From Clarkia xantiana subsp. parviflora (Eukaryota > Streptophyta > Magnoliopsida > Myrtales > Onagraceae): a DNA stretch of 64,000 nt. How positions within the stretch are numbered: the stretch's first letter is position 1; every line of letters starts with the position of its first letter. Shown here in pieces: positions 9,542 through 21,351 of the stretch. A model generated the notes under the pieces. It was not told where the DNA came from and did not search any database. It worked only from the letters and a program-made list of their open reading frames with translations. The translations under genes and the position numbers were made by a program. The stretch is from NCBI GenBank assembly GCA_036873135.1, contig JAPTYO010000009.1:39014756-39078755 (forward strand), given 5' to 3'.

Positions 9542-12500
9542 TCATTGTTTGACTCTTGGCTTCATAGTCCCCTGGACTTGATTCACGATCAAGCTGGCAT
9601 CGCACTTCACTTTCAAATGGTCGACCCCCGTACCCTTGGCAATCTTAAGGCCTGTGATGAGGGCCTCATACTCCGCTTCATTGTTGGTGGCCTTATATGT
9701 CAAGGCCAAGGCATATCGCAGGGGGTCGCCTCCACCGGGCGGTATCAATACAAATCCTGCCCCCGAGCCTTCTACACTCGATGAACCATCAGTGTACATC
9801 TCCCAGGTGTTCTCCTCATTTGGCTGTTCTGGCTGTTCTGTTATCGGGACTTCCAGATCGGGTGCCGTAGACTCAGCTATAAAATCCGCCAATTCCTGGC
9901 CCTTAATAGCAGTTCGCGGAGCAAAGTGGATACGGAACTCCGTAAGCTCGATGGCCCATTTCACCAATCTCCCCGACGCCTCCGGTCGGTTCAAAAAGTG
10001 CTTCAAGGGCTGATTTGTCAATACTGTAGCCTCATGGGCATGGAAGTAAGGTCGGAGCTTCCGAGCGGCAACGATCAACGCAAAGAGATACTTCTCAATA
10101 GCGGGATAATTCATTTCATGTTTGGCAAATGCCTTGCTTACATAATAGACAGGCACTTGGTTGCCTTTGACAATCTTAATCAACACAGAACTAACAGCAA
10201 CATCAGAAACAGCCAAATAGAGATAAAGTGGCTCGCCTGGAGCCGATTTCGCCAACGGCGGGAGGGTACGGAGATGCTGCTTGAGTGCCTTGAATGCCTC
10301 CTCGCACTTGTCGGACCATTCGAACTTCTTGTGGGCCCTTAGCACATCAAAAAATGGCATGGCTCTGTCACTCGCCTTGGATAGGAATCGATTCATCGCG
10401 GCCAACCGGCCATTCAACACCTGGACCTCCCGATGAGTCTTCAGGGACTGCATCTCCTCGATTGCTCGCAGCTTCTCGGGATTCACCTCGATTCCTCTCT
10501 GGCTCACCATGAACCCTAGGAACTTCCCCGAGTTCACCCCGAAAGCACACTTGTCTTGGTTCAATCGAACCTGATGAAACCTCATCCGTTCAAACGCTGC
10601 CGCCAAGTTTTGGACATGGTCTCCTGCCTGTCCGGACTTTACGAGCATGTCATCCACATATGCCTCCATGGTCTTCCCCAACATGTCTCCGAATAACTTG
10701 TTTACCATCCGCTGGTAAGTTGCTCCGGCGTTGATCAATCTGAAGGGCATCACGTCGTAGTGGTAGACGTCACTGTCAGCGTAGAAAGCTGTGTGGGGGG
10801 CATCCTCCTTCGCCATCTTGATCTGGTTGTATCCGGAGTAAGCATCCATGAAGCTCAGCAGCTCATGTCCCGATGTAGCATCCACCAACTGGTCGATCCT
10901 TGGGAGCGGATAACAATCCTTCGGGCAGGCCTTGTTCAAGTCGCGGAAGTCGACACACATCCGCCATTTCCCATTACTCTTTCTCACCAGGACCGGGTTA
11001 GCGACCCAAGTCTGGAATCGGAGTTCCTTGATGAATCCAGCGTCGAGCAGTCTGCCCACCTCTTGCTGGATTGCGATTCTCTTGTCCGCGCCCATCGGAT
11101 GCCTCCTCTGCGCGATAGGCTTTATCGTGGGGTCAATCTTCAGCTCGTGCACAATCACGTCGGGGCTGATTCCTGGCATATCACTCGGGGACCAGCGAAA
11201 CAGCTCCTTGAACTCCTTCAGAAGCTCGATCAACTCTCGAGCTCTTTCCTCCGATAGAGCAGATCCGATCTTCACCTTCCTCCGAGGTCCATCGATCTCA
11301 ACTTCCTTTAGATCCTCCATGGGAGCTGGCCGCCCAAACTCCTCTCGAGGATCGGCATCGGTTTGTAGGACAGCCATGGCTTCCCTTCTTCTCCTTCGAG
11401 TGGCATTGAGGTAACATTTTCGTGACGCCACTTGGTCGCCTTTAACTTCTCCGACACCATGGTCAGTCGGGAACTTCATCTTCTGGTGGACTGTCGAGGC
11501 AACCGCCATGAGAGGGTTGATGGTGGTCCTCCCGATAATAGCGTTGTACGTTCCTGCGGATTCTACCACGACGAAATCCACGTTCCGCCGTTCCATCTTC
11601 CAGCCGCTACCAAACTCTACTGGTAAGGTAATCATCCCCACCGGATAGGAAGTCGATCCAGAGAAGCCCACCATCGGGAAGTTCACCTGCGTCAGGTCCT
11701 TCTTCGTCCTTCCCATGGCCTCCAAGGCATCCATGAAGAGAATGTCGGAGGAGCTCCCTCCATCTATCAGGATCCGCTTCATCTCGAATCCGTCCACGTC
11801 TCGGGTCACGACAAAGGCGTCATCGTGGGGGCTTTCCACGCCTATCAAATCTTCCGTCGAGAAAGAAATCACCATTTCCTCCTTCAGAGTCCACGACCGG
11901 GACCTCTTGCCTAGCACCACAGCAGCTGAGATGCGGGAAGCATAATTCTCCCGTGAAGCGGTGGTATCTCCTCCCGCTGCCATTCCTCCGTGAATGACGT
12001 TAATGGTCCCCCGTCTCTCCTTACGGGTTCCGGAACCAGAGGGCTCCGACTCGACCTTCTTCTTCTTCGGGGATCGATCACGGGACTTTGAACGGGACCG
12101 CGACCGACTCCTGGAACGGGAGCGGCACCTTCCCCTTCCGACGAACTCCTTCAGCTTCCCCTTCTGGATCAGCTTCTCTATCTCCTTCTTCAGCTCCCGA
12201 CAGTTATCTGTGTCGTGACCATTGGCTCGATGGTACCGACAATAACGATCCGAGCGACCTCCCAAGAATTCTCCTTCCTTCCTCGGGGGGTATCGGGCAA
12301 GACCCTGCCGATCCATCACAGCTAGCACGGAGGTCATCGAGCTGTTGATGGGGACACTACGACCTTCGCGGTTATCCTTCTTCGGGGGACGCCTGTCCTC
12401 CCTTCTTTCGGGGCGACCACGGTTCCTACTCCCTTCCGACTTGTCGCTCCCTTTGCGATCATCCGACAGCTTGGACGATGGCTTTCCTCTTCCCGATTTC

Positions 12501-12559
12501 GGAGGATCAAGCTCTCCGGCAGCAATCTTCGACTCCTGGACGTCGATTTGCTGTTTCAC
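9542..12559 (-). pseudogene. A: Gag C terminus, protease, reverse transcriptase and RNase H
   Basis: A continuous 1,005-codon frame on the minus strand. In order it has a zinc-binding motif C-x2-H-x4-H-x4-C (YCRYHRANGHDTDNC, about 12230), an Arg/Ser repeat tract, a protease with active-site motif LIDGGSSSD (near 11760), reverse transcriptase with YVDDMLV (near 10650), and RNase H starting MYTDGSSS with the E and D residues of the fold (ALTYKATNNEAEYEAL, VKCDASL). It opens after a one-base deletion relative to B in the gag/pol joint, so it is cut off from the upstream Gag. It ends in a frameshift before integrase. The key catalytic residues are intact. Confidence 0.92.
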
Positions 12560-13701
12560 CCTCGCTTGCAGGCCTCCATACTCCCCACAGCCTTCACGGC
12601 TACACTATGCATCAGATCGGACCCATATGGAGCGGATAGGTTCCGAAGGAAAGTGCGGATTTTCTCTCCCTCCGATATCTCCTCATCGATCTCCGCAGCA
12701 CTGGCAGTGAATCGTTGGTAGTAATATGCCAACGATTCGTCGGGTCTCCGTACCACCTGGGTCAAGGACCTTACACTCTTCAGAAGACGCCTCCGACCTT
12801 GATACTGCTTGATGAAGCGATCGTGCATATCAGCTCAGCACGTGATGCTTCCTGGCGGGAGGCTGAAGAACCAGGTCATGGCCCTTTCTCCCAGGGTGAT
12901 TGGGAACAGCGAACATATGAGGTCATCGTTCGAAGTCCTACCCATACAGGCCTAGACATGTCTCTGCACATGGCGAACTGGGTCCCCTTCACCATCGTAC
13001 TCCTTGATGGTTGGAATACCTAGCCCGGGCGGGGCAACGGTATCTATCAGCCGCGGAACGAAAGGATGACTGGATCGATCCCTCAGCTCCGATGTCATCT
13101 GCTTCTGGTCACCCATGCAGATGCTGACGATCTTCACCACCTGATCGGGGGTGATGGGGCCATTCAGGGGAATGGTCCTGTTTTGCACTGGTCCTGGGCC
13201 GTCGTCCACGAATTTCTCCAAGTGCGCGGGTTCCTTACCCCTACTTCTGGGCGGAACCTCCTGAACCTCCTGTTCTTCTGGGACCTCCCTCGGAGGGGGT
13301 GGAGGTAACTCTTCTTGCGGAGGCAATTCCTCTGTCCTCCTAGCAGCCTCTCTCTTGTCCAGCAAGGCCTCCATGGCAGCCAAAAACATGGGCATAGCAT
13401 CTGCTACCGCCTTGGCAAACTCCGAGTTCGAAGACGACCCTTCTTCCCTTCGCGGGACTCCTTCTCCTCTACGCCCCACCGGGTTCGGGGGAGCTTCGTC
13501 CTCCTCCCTTCGCGGGATATCTTGCCTGTTCATCTCCGTGTCTCGGACTGAGACCTCATAACCATCACCATGCCCCCCCGTCTGGGAAAAAGCGGGGTTC
13601 TCACCTTGTTCAGCAACACGTTCCGACAACGGGGAATTCACAGTTCCTGCGGGACGAGAACTGCCAGCCTGAACCTGCTTCTTCTTGCCACCACCGGCCA
13701 T
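12556..13701 (-). pseudogene. A: Gag
   Basis: Starts at an ATG (13701-13699) 36 bp inside the primer-binding site and runs through a disordered Pro/Glu/Arg-rich N terminus. The conserved segment TIPLNGPITPDQVVKIV and the Retrotrans_gag core (FFSLPPGS, MHDRF, RRRLLKSVRSLTQVV, DEEISEGEKIRTF) follow. Two in-frame stops break the core: TAG at 12952-12954 and a TGA just upstream of MHDRF, where B has tryptophan. A one-base deletion near 12575 shifts the frame into the next ORF. Gag would build the cytoplasmic particle; this copy cannot make it whole. Confidence 0.9.
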
Positions 13702-13736
13702 TGATCTGGTAGAAACTATCTTGACTTTTCGTAAGT

Positions 13737-13754
13737 TTCCCACAGACGGCGCCA
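13737..13754 (-). other. Primer-binding site of A
   Basis: TGGCGCCGTCTGTGGGAA on the minus strand, one base from the 5' LTR. The identical 18-mer is in B (23806-23823) and G (52214-52231). It would pair with a tRNA 3' end GGCGCCA; I do not assign the tRNA. Confidence 0.85.
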
Positions 13755-13755
13755 A

Positions 13756-14515
13756 TGTTGGATCACGGGCGAAGCTCCGTTACGTCCTTGACGGAAGGCT
13801 TGGACTCCTGGGCTCCGCGTAATCCTGCAAAAGGGGATGACCTGGGTGGTGACCCAGAATCCCTCTCCGATGCTTAAATGAGTATGTAATCAATGGGGTG
13901 GCAGCAGTAATCTAAGTGTGTATTAGATGATTAGGGTTTTCTGAGGTAACTTCTTCCTTTATATAGGAGGAGAAGTTACTCAGTTACCTGTGGCCGTGAT
14001 TGGCCGTTTTGCCCATGATTCCGTGTATCTCGCCACAATTCCGTATATATCGTTAGGGATTCCGTAGATTTCGCCCCACGCTCCGCATATCTTACCCATA
14101 CTCCGCGTATCTCGGGCATGCCTTGCGTATCTCGGGGGACTTATCTATATCTTTAACCGTCTCCCACTACTCTATCTAGTAGGCGGGTTTCTCGGTCTTT
14201 ATCCTCTGATCACAAGTCTCGACTCCTGTCGGGGACTCCAGAGTTATCTCATTCTAGATCACCACCCAGGACCCCTTGTCTCACGAGACGGGTCCAGCCT
14301 CTGCGGGGCTTTCATCATTGGGGCCTTTGCTAAGGCATATCGGGGCCTACTCGGAGGCTTCTTGTCGGGAGCACTCAGCTCATACATCGGGACCGCTAAA
14401 GTCGGGACCCTTCACACTGGGCCTCTGGGCCTTCCAGGCTTTTCACGAGGCCCACTGGACCTACTCGTCGTCCATTGGCTGTTAACGGGGCTAACGATTA
14501 CATCGGAACCCATCA
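13756..14515 (-). repeat. 5' LTR of A (760 bp)
   Basis: Starts TGTTGGATCACGG on the plus strand and ends CCCATCA, followed by TTTAC. It has a TATA element at 13958-13965 (minus strand) and the conserved block, reverse complement of TTAAGCATCGGAGAGGG, at 13861-13877. Confidence 0.95.
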
Positions 14516-14520
14516 TTTAC

Positions 14521-15320
14521 CAGGAGTAATGAAACCCTCTGGCTGCTCCATATAGATCTCATCCACCAGGTTTTCGTGGAGAAATGCGGTCTTAAAATCC
14601 ATTTAATGCAGGCTCGTGATCGAGGCTTGCAATAAGGGCAAGTATGGCCCCGACTCTGGTGTAACGCACAGTCGATGAGTTTGTTTCATCAATGTCCACT
14701 CCGTGAATTTGGGTGTATCCTTTCGCAACTAGTTGGGCTTTGTATCGCTCGATTTCTCCATCAGCAGTGAGTTTGAGTTTCAAGACCCAATTTGCCCCTA
14801 TAGCTATGCATTTAGCAGGTAAATCAACCAAATACCAAACTGAATTGGCTTTCATTAAGGTGATCTCTTCGTCCATTGCTTTCCTCCATTCCTTTGCTTG
14901 AGGTCCTTCCATCGCTTGCTTAACCGTTACCGGTTCGTCAACAGACGTTAGAGTGAGAATCTCACCCCTTTTGATAGGATACTTCTTGGGAGAAGTTCGT
15001 TGCCTTTGACTATGTCTAGGCTTGTTAATCCCATCTTGAGTCTGATCGATACTCCCACTCGGAATAATGCTTCTTATTGGAGCATAACACCCACTGGGAA
15101 TAATGGCAGTGCTAGAACCTTGACTAACAACTTTCCTTGGACGTCTTCTTGGTCTCGGGATTCTACCTCCGAGATTAATTCCTTGATCACTAGGATCTTG
15201 AACCAAGTTGTTCGTACCACTCCCACTGGGAAAAATGGGTAGTTGTGTCATTATTGGATTTTCATCCAACGGTTCAGCGACGTGAATATCAGGTTTCAAC
15301 TTGATTCGCATTAGCAGCAT
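14521..15320 (-). pseudogene. D: N-terminal part of Copia reverse transcriptase
   Basis: Minus-strand ORF of 242 codons (15320-14592) that continues to the A junction at 14521. The first half is low complexity with repeated PSG motifs (LPIFPSGSGTN, AIIPSGCY, SIIPSGS). The second half is the Copia reverse transcriptase start: AMEGPQAKEWRKAMDEEI, WVLKLK, ERYKAQLVAKGYTQ. The segment just upstream of the A junction encodes PEGFITPG. The frame breaks near 14590 (a stop where relatives read on). Copia RT copies genomic RNA in cytoplasmic particles; this fragment lacks the catalytic YVDD half. Confidence 0.85.
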
Positions 15321-15333
15321 TAGTGATTTGATT

Positions 15334-15364
<31 letters not shown>

Positions 15365-15376
15365 GGGGGGGGGGGG
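15334..15376. repeat. (GT)n followed by 29 consecutive G
   Basis: GT dinucleotides from about 15334, then an unbroken run of 29 G (15348-15376). On the coding strand of D this is poly-C just upstream of the reverse-transcriptase ORF. A run this long is prone to length error in sequencing and could form a G-quadruplex. Confidence 0.9.
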
Positions 15377-18300
15377 ATGAGCCCTCCCACTGGATTTACT
15401 ATGATAATGTTTCCATCATCATTTACTATGTCATTCACTTGTGCTGTGTCAAATCTCCCACTCGAAGTAAGTGGGACCTGAAATCATCGTCATCCTTTTC
15501 CAGTTCGATCAAGACTTCGTCTGTTTCTAAGCATTGGAATTTCGTCCTCAAGCTTTGTAATGTTACATGTTCGACCACGACATCATAATTTAAGCTAATT
15601 AAACATGTATCACTCGAGAGTAGTCCGTCTCTTTTATCCAAATACTTGTTTAATGCGCAAATTAATGTCGCAAGCTGACAAAGTGCAACCCTTATCATTC
15701 CTTTTAGCTAATTATGGTAGCGTGCTCAACCGATTATTCGGAACATAGTATTACTTTTATGTGAGTCAACCGATTTTCATCCCATAGGGAACATAGTTGT
15801 TGAACTCTAACATTATGTAATTTTAAACTATGCTTCTTGAATTGTTTTTATTGAAATGAATGTCCAGCCAAACTTATCATTCAAGGCTTATAGTGGCATA
15901 GTCATTTTACTGACTACTTCATTTCGTTTGTCAACTCATTCAGAGACTTATCCACCTCTTGAGCTATGCATTTAAGCGTTCGCCTATGCGATAGGTGATA
16001 TTATACAAGTTCGTGGTAGCTTTTGAAGCATACCTCTGACTTTCGTATAAGTAATCAATGAGTTATTCCATAAATGGTCATAAACGAAAATTCAGCATTC
16101 ATTCATTAAAATATTTCATTATTAAATTTGTACTTTGAAACGATGTGTTCCGTCTTTCGAGGTACACTCACGCATGGCGCCTTAAAACCAGTTGTATCCC
16201 GTTGTTTTGAATCGTTTCGTTTCCAAATTCAAATCAATTTAATCCAATCGGTTTCGAACATGTTCAATCATTACGGAAAATTACATTCAATGGAGTACTA
16301 ACAGATAAGAAATACTAAATATTTCGATCTAGCTACGCAATCGATGAGTTTATTCAGTTCAGTCGTCCTGACTGAGATGACAGAGTATGTGAATCGTTTC
16401 GTTTTATTCGACCACTTTTACTTGGCCGGAATTTTGGTTCTAACCCGTAGTTATGTTATTTGTATTTTCGTTTCGGATCATTCTCGTTTAACTGAGACGT
16501 TAAATTGATAAGCAAATTGAGCTTCAAATCGAGCAATAATTACTTTATTCAATAACTCCGAGTCTCAAAATAACCAAAATTTTAGTAACGAACAACGAAC
16601 GATAAATTACAATGGTATAGTTCTTGATCTGAAGTTCGAATATCTGATCCATGATTGTCGCGCATATAGTCAAGAACTTTGAGTCACGTTGAACATCTCA
16701 TCTGAGTAAATTCACGAGTGAATTACTTCAAATGATCTGCGTCCGTATAAAACATTTTACAGCTTCATACATATGACCTACGAGGCGTATTTGAGACACA
16801 CTTTATCAACGGGGTTTAATCCACCGAATTATCGTATAGGACCTATTCGGTCCAGTTCTCTTCTTGCTAGCGGATCATGGTTCACTTCTTTCGAACTCAC
16901 TATGGTGAGCAGATAAGGTCTCCCTTTCACTGCTGTGGTTACTGTACTTGATTAGTCTCAAGGTTATTGAGCCCTGTCAATATCAAACAACCATATACAT
17001 CATTTCCATGTTGACCTTTCATCCTTAAGATCCGATGCGGGTTTTACGCCAACATCCATGAAAAGAGAGAAGACTATCACATTCAACCGAAACATTTCTA
17101 GCGTTTGCATCCTTGCTTCCACCGAGGCGGATGCGAAGGGATACTAAGCTGTAACATTGTCTGGTTTCAATTCAATTCTTCTTCAATCCCCTTTTACCAA
17201 GGTCGAATGTATCATCATATATGCGTTCAGATCATCAAAGAACCTACTCCAATTTCTATAGGAAACAAATTGTCACATTCATTTCTCATTGTCAAAATCA
17301 TACAGATTACTATATTCATCCGTAATTGTCCTCCCTACTTTTCGAAATCGTAGTAGAGAGTTCAAAACACACTCCAATTTTATTCATCATAATCAATACC
17401 ATCAAGATTGCAAGTAATATCGAATCGTACTAATTCAGCAACCTCACACATTGATGATTATGCAAATCAGGAAGACAATAAAATTTTGAAAAAATTGCAA
17501 ACATCGGATTATCTATTAAGATGGAACACAACAAATAGTGATCCCTCAATCATCTAGACCAAACCGACCGCCAGTAAACCGAGGGAAGGGGGTCCGTGAA
17601 AGAGTTCACACTACCGTCGTGTTCAATCTAATAGATCAGTCTTTTGAAAACGGTTATTATATTGCAAATTATCGTAACGAGAATTTTCAAATAAGCATAC
17701 CCAATCTTAGCTTTCCCAAGGCCCTTTTGATTTTTTTTGAAAAATTATCCGATAATTTGCGCATGCATAATATTATATCACGCCATAAACATATAACAAA
17801 CCAAACAACATTCTTACGCGTCATGCTCTAATTTTCCTAGCATACATAATTCTACGTAAAGTAAATTATCACATGCTTTCAGTCCTGAAAATTCTAGCAT
17901 ACGTGTCAAAACATGCAACTTTCGCACACTTCATGCACAATTGGCGACTGGAATTTTCGGTTTTGAAAATATTAGTTGCTTTTTTGCAATTCATGCTTAC
18001 AATCAATCATGCGAAATTTCTAGACATGTATTCTAGGTACTTGCAATCAGCATAGCATGTCTATCCTATTGCGCAAACCATATATTTAAATCCTAGAGCT
18101 CAATGCTCGTAATATATTTTCCAGCTAGCTTGACGAAATCAATACGACATTTCTAATTTATGTTGCAGAAAGTAAACAATTGCAATTCAGCCCACTAATA
18201 TAATCAAATCCCAAAAACATGCATATCCGAGATCCATCCCCATAATCGTAACCAGGCATTAGGGTTTTAGCCGAAAACGTGTTAAAACGCAAACCCTAAG

Positions 18301-18819
18301 AGCATTGTTTAGGCTAATTTTAAAGTTAAAAAAGATTTTGGATTTAAGATTTGACATCCTACTTTATTGAACATTTAAATTTTCCAAATTTTTTAAAAGT
18401 TGGTTTGGTCCAATTTAAATTCCGGTTCGGGTCGGTCCGATTTTGTCTGAAACTGTTCAATAAAATAAGATTGTGGTTCGGTTCATCACTCGAAACCGGT
18501 TCAGTTTAGATTCACTTTTTACCTAGGTCCAACCCTACCCATCTAGGTAGGTCCGATCAAGAAAACCCGGATTGGTTTAACCCGCTCCGTTAATGCAAAT
18601 TGGATTTGCACATAAACCCTAGTGGGTTCGGCCAAAATACTTCTCTTGGGCTAAATAGAGTTTTAAAATCAACCAAAAACTTAACTTAGCCTACACGAAA
18701 TATTAATTATGTAAAATAATTTCCAACATTGCCAATATATACATAAAATTCGGCACATACATTATTAATATATATAAAGATTGTCAAGATTCTATCTTTA
18801 AGATGTAAATCAATCAACA

Positions 18820-18879
<60 letters not shown>

Positions 18880-19491
18880 TGTCAAATATATATTTAGGGA
18901 TATAATATATAGACAATATATTTTCTCAATCTTTTTTAACTAAATCCTATCTGTATATCTTTATTACTATCTTTAACTAAATATATTGATAGTTTATATA
19001 TTTTACTATATAATGTGAATCTTTCCTTATCTTTCCAATTTATAGATATATTGTTTCCTTTAATAAAATTAAATATGGTAACAAGTATATCCATATACTA
19101 GGCCGGCCGAATTTTATTACTTGCTCCCCAAGAAATTAAAAATTTTACCTAATAATTCACCTAGGGTTTTTCCGTCATAACACCAATAATTGGAAAAATT
19201 GTCAAATTTTAAGATCAAACACGATTATGATCATGAATCAAAAAAGTGTTCTTGATAAAACTCATCGTGTTCTTGAAGATTACAAACATCAAACTTAAAT
19301 TTAAACATAAATTTCGGCACCAATCTTTAAAAACATGTATAATCTGAAAATTTTAAGTTTTTAAAGATCAAAAACATGAAATTATGTTTCAAATTTCGGT
19401 GTTCATGATGAAAAATTTCGGATTTTTATAAAACTTCAAGAACATCAGTTTATAAAAAATTTAAGAACTCTTAACCTTGACCTGAGACCAC
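15377..19491 (-). other. D: long region without coding frames between LTR and reverse transcriptase
   Basis: About 4.1 kb. A short minus-strand ORF (15698-15435, 87 codons) has a counterpart with stops in E, and may be a decayed integrase tail. Otherwise no gag, protease or integrase motif is visible. The stretch 15700-18060 is homologous in reverse to E (20028-20713 and 53864-55700). 18300-19490 is AT-rich with a long TA repeat. Next to the LTR (19477-19490) is TGGTCTCAGGTC on the minus strand, a possible but unusual primer-binding site. Confidence 0.6.
18823..18880. repeat. (TA)n microsatellite
   Basis: Nearly pure TA repeats over about 58 bp in an AT-rich part of D. Any open frame crossing it is an artefact of the repeat. 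Confidence 0.95.
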
Positions 19492-20027
19492 TGTTGGATT
19501 ACGGGGACGTAATACTACGGAGTGCTAAACGTGTACATGCAAGTAAACTAATTACGCAGCAGAATAATGTACACATACCATAGCTTTCCTGCCCAAAAAC
19601 GATGTGGAGGGAGTTCTGATCCTCCGGTCGGAACCCGTAAAATTTCTTTGTGAGAAGAAGTCCTACGCGGTATAAGCTCCACAGCAAATCCTCTAATCGA
19701 TTCTTCAACGGGGACAGAACCTCGGACTGATTATGGTGTGCCGAAATCTCTACTAAGGGGGTGAGAGGGTTTCTCTCAAGTTCCTCAATGGAAGGACTTA
19801 TGAATTACTTGATATATAAAACCACTTAGGAGACTCCCCTATATATAGGATTGGTGGAGTGGACAAAAGTCCACTCCAACCAATGTGGGACTAGGGTTCG
19901 GCCGAACCACCTATTAAGGGAGGGAGAACCAATTGGGCCTCCCATGTCAATTAGGAATTGGGTCAAGCCCAATTAACCTAATGTGACATTTACCTAATTA
20001 TCTTAGGTAATATTCTTAATATTAACA
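19492..20027 (-). repeat. 5' LTR of Copia D (536 bp)
   Basis: Plus-strand ends TGTTGG...TTAACA. Read on the minus strand it resembles the E LTR at about 58953-59470: TCACATTAGG, the GACATGGG...GGCCCA region, the GGCCGAAC box, a TATATATAGG promoter element, and a shared GTAGGnCTTCT block. Only one LTR of D is in the window, so the ends are set by the TG/CA rule and by homology. Confidence 0.8.
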
Positions 20028-20713
20028 GGCTACCATTTACGGCGCCACGTCACCATATGCTAACCCAAATATGTATGATTGATGTGGATGTTACATGTTT
20101 GACACGTATGCTAGAATGTTAAGGATGAAGTTACATTTGATAATTTACTTGTAAGTAGAATTATGAATGCAAGCATGAGTTCCTCGGAACATTAGATGCA
20201 TGACGCGTAAGCATGTGTGTGTGTGTGATGAATGTTACTGACATATGGTTATTTATATGGGTAGTAGAATTATGTATGCATGAGTGAATTCATCGGAATT
20301 ATTTTCCAAAATAAAAAGGGCCTTGGGAACGCCAAGATCGGGTATGCTTATTTTAAAATTCTCGTTCCGGTAATTTGCGATTAAAACCATTTTAAGAGAC
20401 TGATCTATTGGATAGAAGACGACGATAGTGTGAACTCTTTCACAGCCATCTTCCATTGGTTTATTGGTGGTCGGTTGGTTTAGATGACTGAGGAATCACT
20501 ATCTGTCGGATTCTATTTCAATGGATATTTGACGTATGCAATTCATTCTCAAAATGTTATTGTCTCCCTGATTTTTGCATAATCATCGATGTGTTAGTAT
20601 GAATTGGTTGAATTAGTGCGATTCGATATTCCTCGCAATCTTGATGGTATGAATAATGATGAATAAATAGAGTACGTGTTGAACTCTCTACTAACATTCC
20701 GAATAGTGGAGAG
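20028..20713 (+). mobile_element. Copia element E, fragment left of F
   Basis: Plus-strand homologue of D's untranslated region (reverse of 17370-18060). It reads on without a gap across F: the last five bases, GAGAG (20709-20713), recur at 53864-53868, and the sequence after them continues the match to D at about 17350. A minus-strand 67-codon frame at 20253-20456 has a counterpart on the other strand in D, but it is not a known protein. Confidence 0.8.
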
Positions 20714-21073
20714 TGTTAGGTTATAGGTTTCAGGTCAACGGGTCACCGGCCTAAATCCTATTCCTCACTGGTGAACTAGCGGATCCTGTGTTTCCTGAGT
20801 TCGGTCGTTCTGATCCGTATCCTTCTGCCCTTCTCCTTCTCTTCTCCACGTGCCCTGTAAGAGGGGCAATATCAAGCACGGAGGGGGGGGGGGGGTGGTG
20901 CTTGATGTACCCTCTCCGATGCTTAAGTCAGTACGTTTCTTTCTAGAGAGATAAAGCTAGAGAGATGTCAGAGCTAAATTGTACAATTAGCCAAGATGAT
21001 CAAATGAATGGTGGAAAGGTTGTATTTATAGGCAACAGTGTCATTAAGGTGGCTTAATGACATCGTTAACCTT
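20714..21073 (-). repeat. 3' LTR of F, first part (cut by C)
   Basis: Starts TGTTAGGTTATAGG like 53076. It holds the reverse complement of TTAAGCATCGGAGAGGG (20910-20926), a G run of about 13 (7 in the other LTR), and a TATA box on the minus strand at 21023-21030. It is cut at 21073 by Copia C; ACCTT (21069-21073) is repeated at 35499-35503. Confidence 0.93.
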
Positions 21074-21351
21074 TAAAAGCTTTAGTAGGTTGAATCATTT
21101 GTTGATTGATGATTAGGGATTACAATGCAAGAGGTAAACTATATATATACTAGGTGATAAGGATCACCAACTAGGACTAACTATCCTATGTGCCTAACTT
21201 GGTGCACCAAGGTGCATATACCATGTAACATGTACTACATGATATATGCACCATATAATAGCCTTATACAATCATCTAATGACATGATGGAAGTAAATGC
21301 AAGTGTAAGTATCAAGATGCAATGTGAGCATATCAACTTATATACTCTATA
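21074..21351 (-). repeat. 3' LTR of Copia C (278 bp)
   Basis: Plus strand TAAAAGCTTTAG ... TCTATA. The polyprotein stop codon lies in its first bases (21347-21349), and a purine-rich tract (minus strand, GATGGGAGAA) abuts it at about 21352-21361. Confidence 0.93.

Larger units (their letters stand above)
3003..14515 (-). mobile_element. Element A: complete Tat-like Ty3/Gypsy retrotransposon
   Basis: An 11.5-kb element read on the minus strand. Two 760-bp LTRs (3003-3762 and 13756-14515) differ at about seven positions. A perfect 5-bp duplication TTTAC flanks it. The primer-binding site is next to the 5' LTR (13737-13754) and the polypurine tract next to the 3' LTR (3763-3773). In sense order it holds gag, protease, reverse transcriptase, RNase H and integrase, then tandem repeats, then a long antisense spliced ORF. 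It is inserted into Copia D. The sense genes carry frameshifts and stops, so A is no longer autonomous, although the low LTR divergence points to a fairly recent insertion. Confidence 0.95.
14521..20027 (-). mobile_element. Copia element D, 5' part up to its 5' LTR
   Basis: Minus-strand Ty1/Copia element whose reverse transcriptase is split by A and whose 3' end is cut by Z and the window edge. It has a 5' LTR at 19492-20027, a possible primer site, about 4.1 kb without coding frames, then reverse transcriptase. Long stretches (about 15700-18060) match Copia E in the opposite orientation, so D and E are the same or sister families lying head to head. D ends exactly where E sequence begins (20028), so D probably inserted into E. 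The duplication cannot be tested because D's other end is outside. Confidence 0.85.

Noticed and set aside
9545..13561. Many plus-strand frames across the A pol region
   Set aside because: They are shadows of the minus-strand gag-pol frame, which carries all motifs.
17105..18055. Plus-strand frames in the D untranslated region, including one with a matching frame on the other strand in E
   Set aside because: The similarity is explained by DNA homology between the two Copia copies; frames are short and lack known motifs.
18707..18916. Minus-strand frame rich in YIYIYI
   Set aside because: Translation of the TA microsatellite.
19477..19490. D primer-binding site matching initiator tRNA-Met
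   Set aside because: TGGTCTCAGGTC shares only TGGT.TCAG with the usual TGGTATCAGAGCC, so it is listed as a possibility only.
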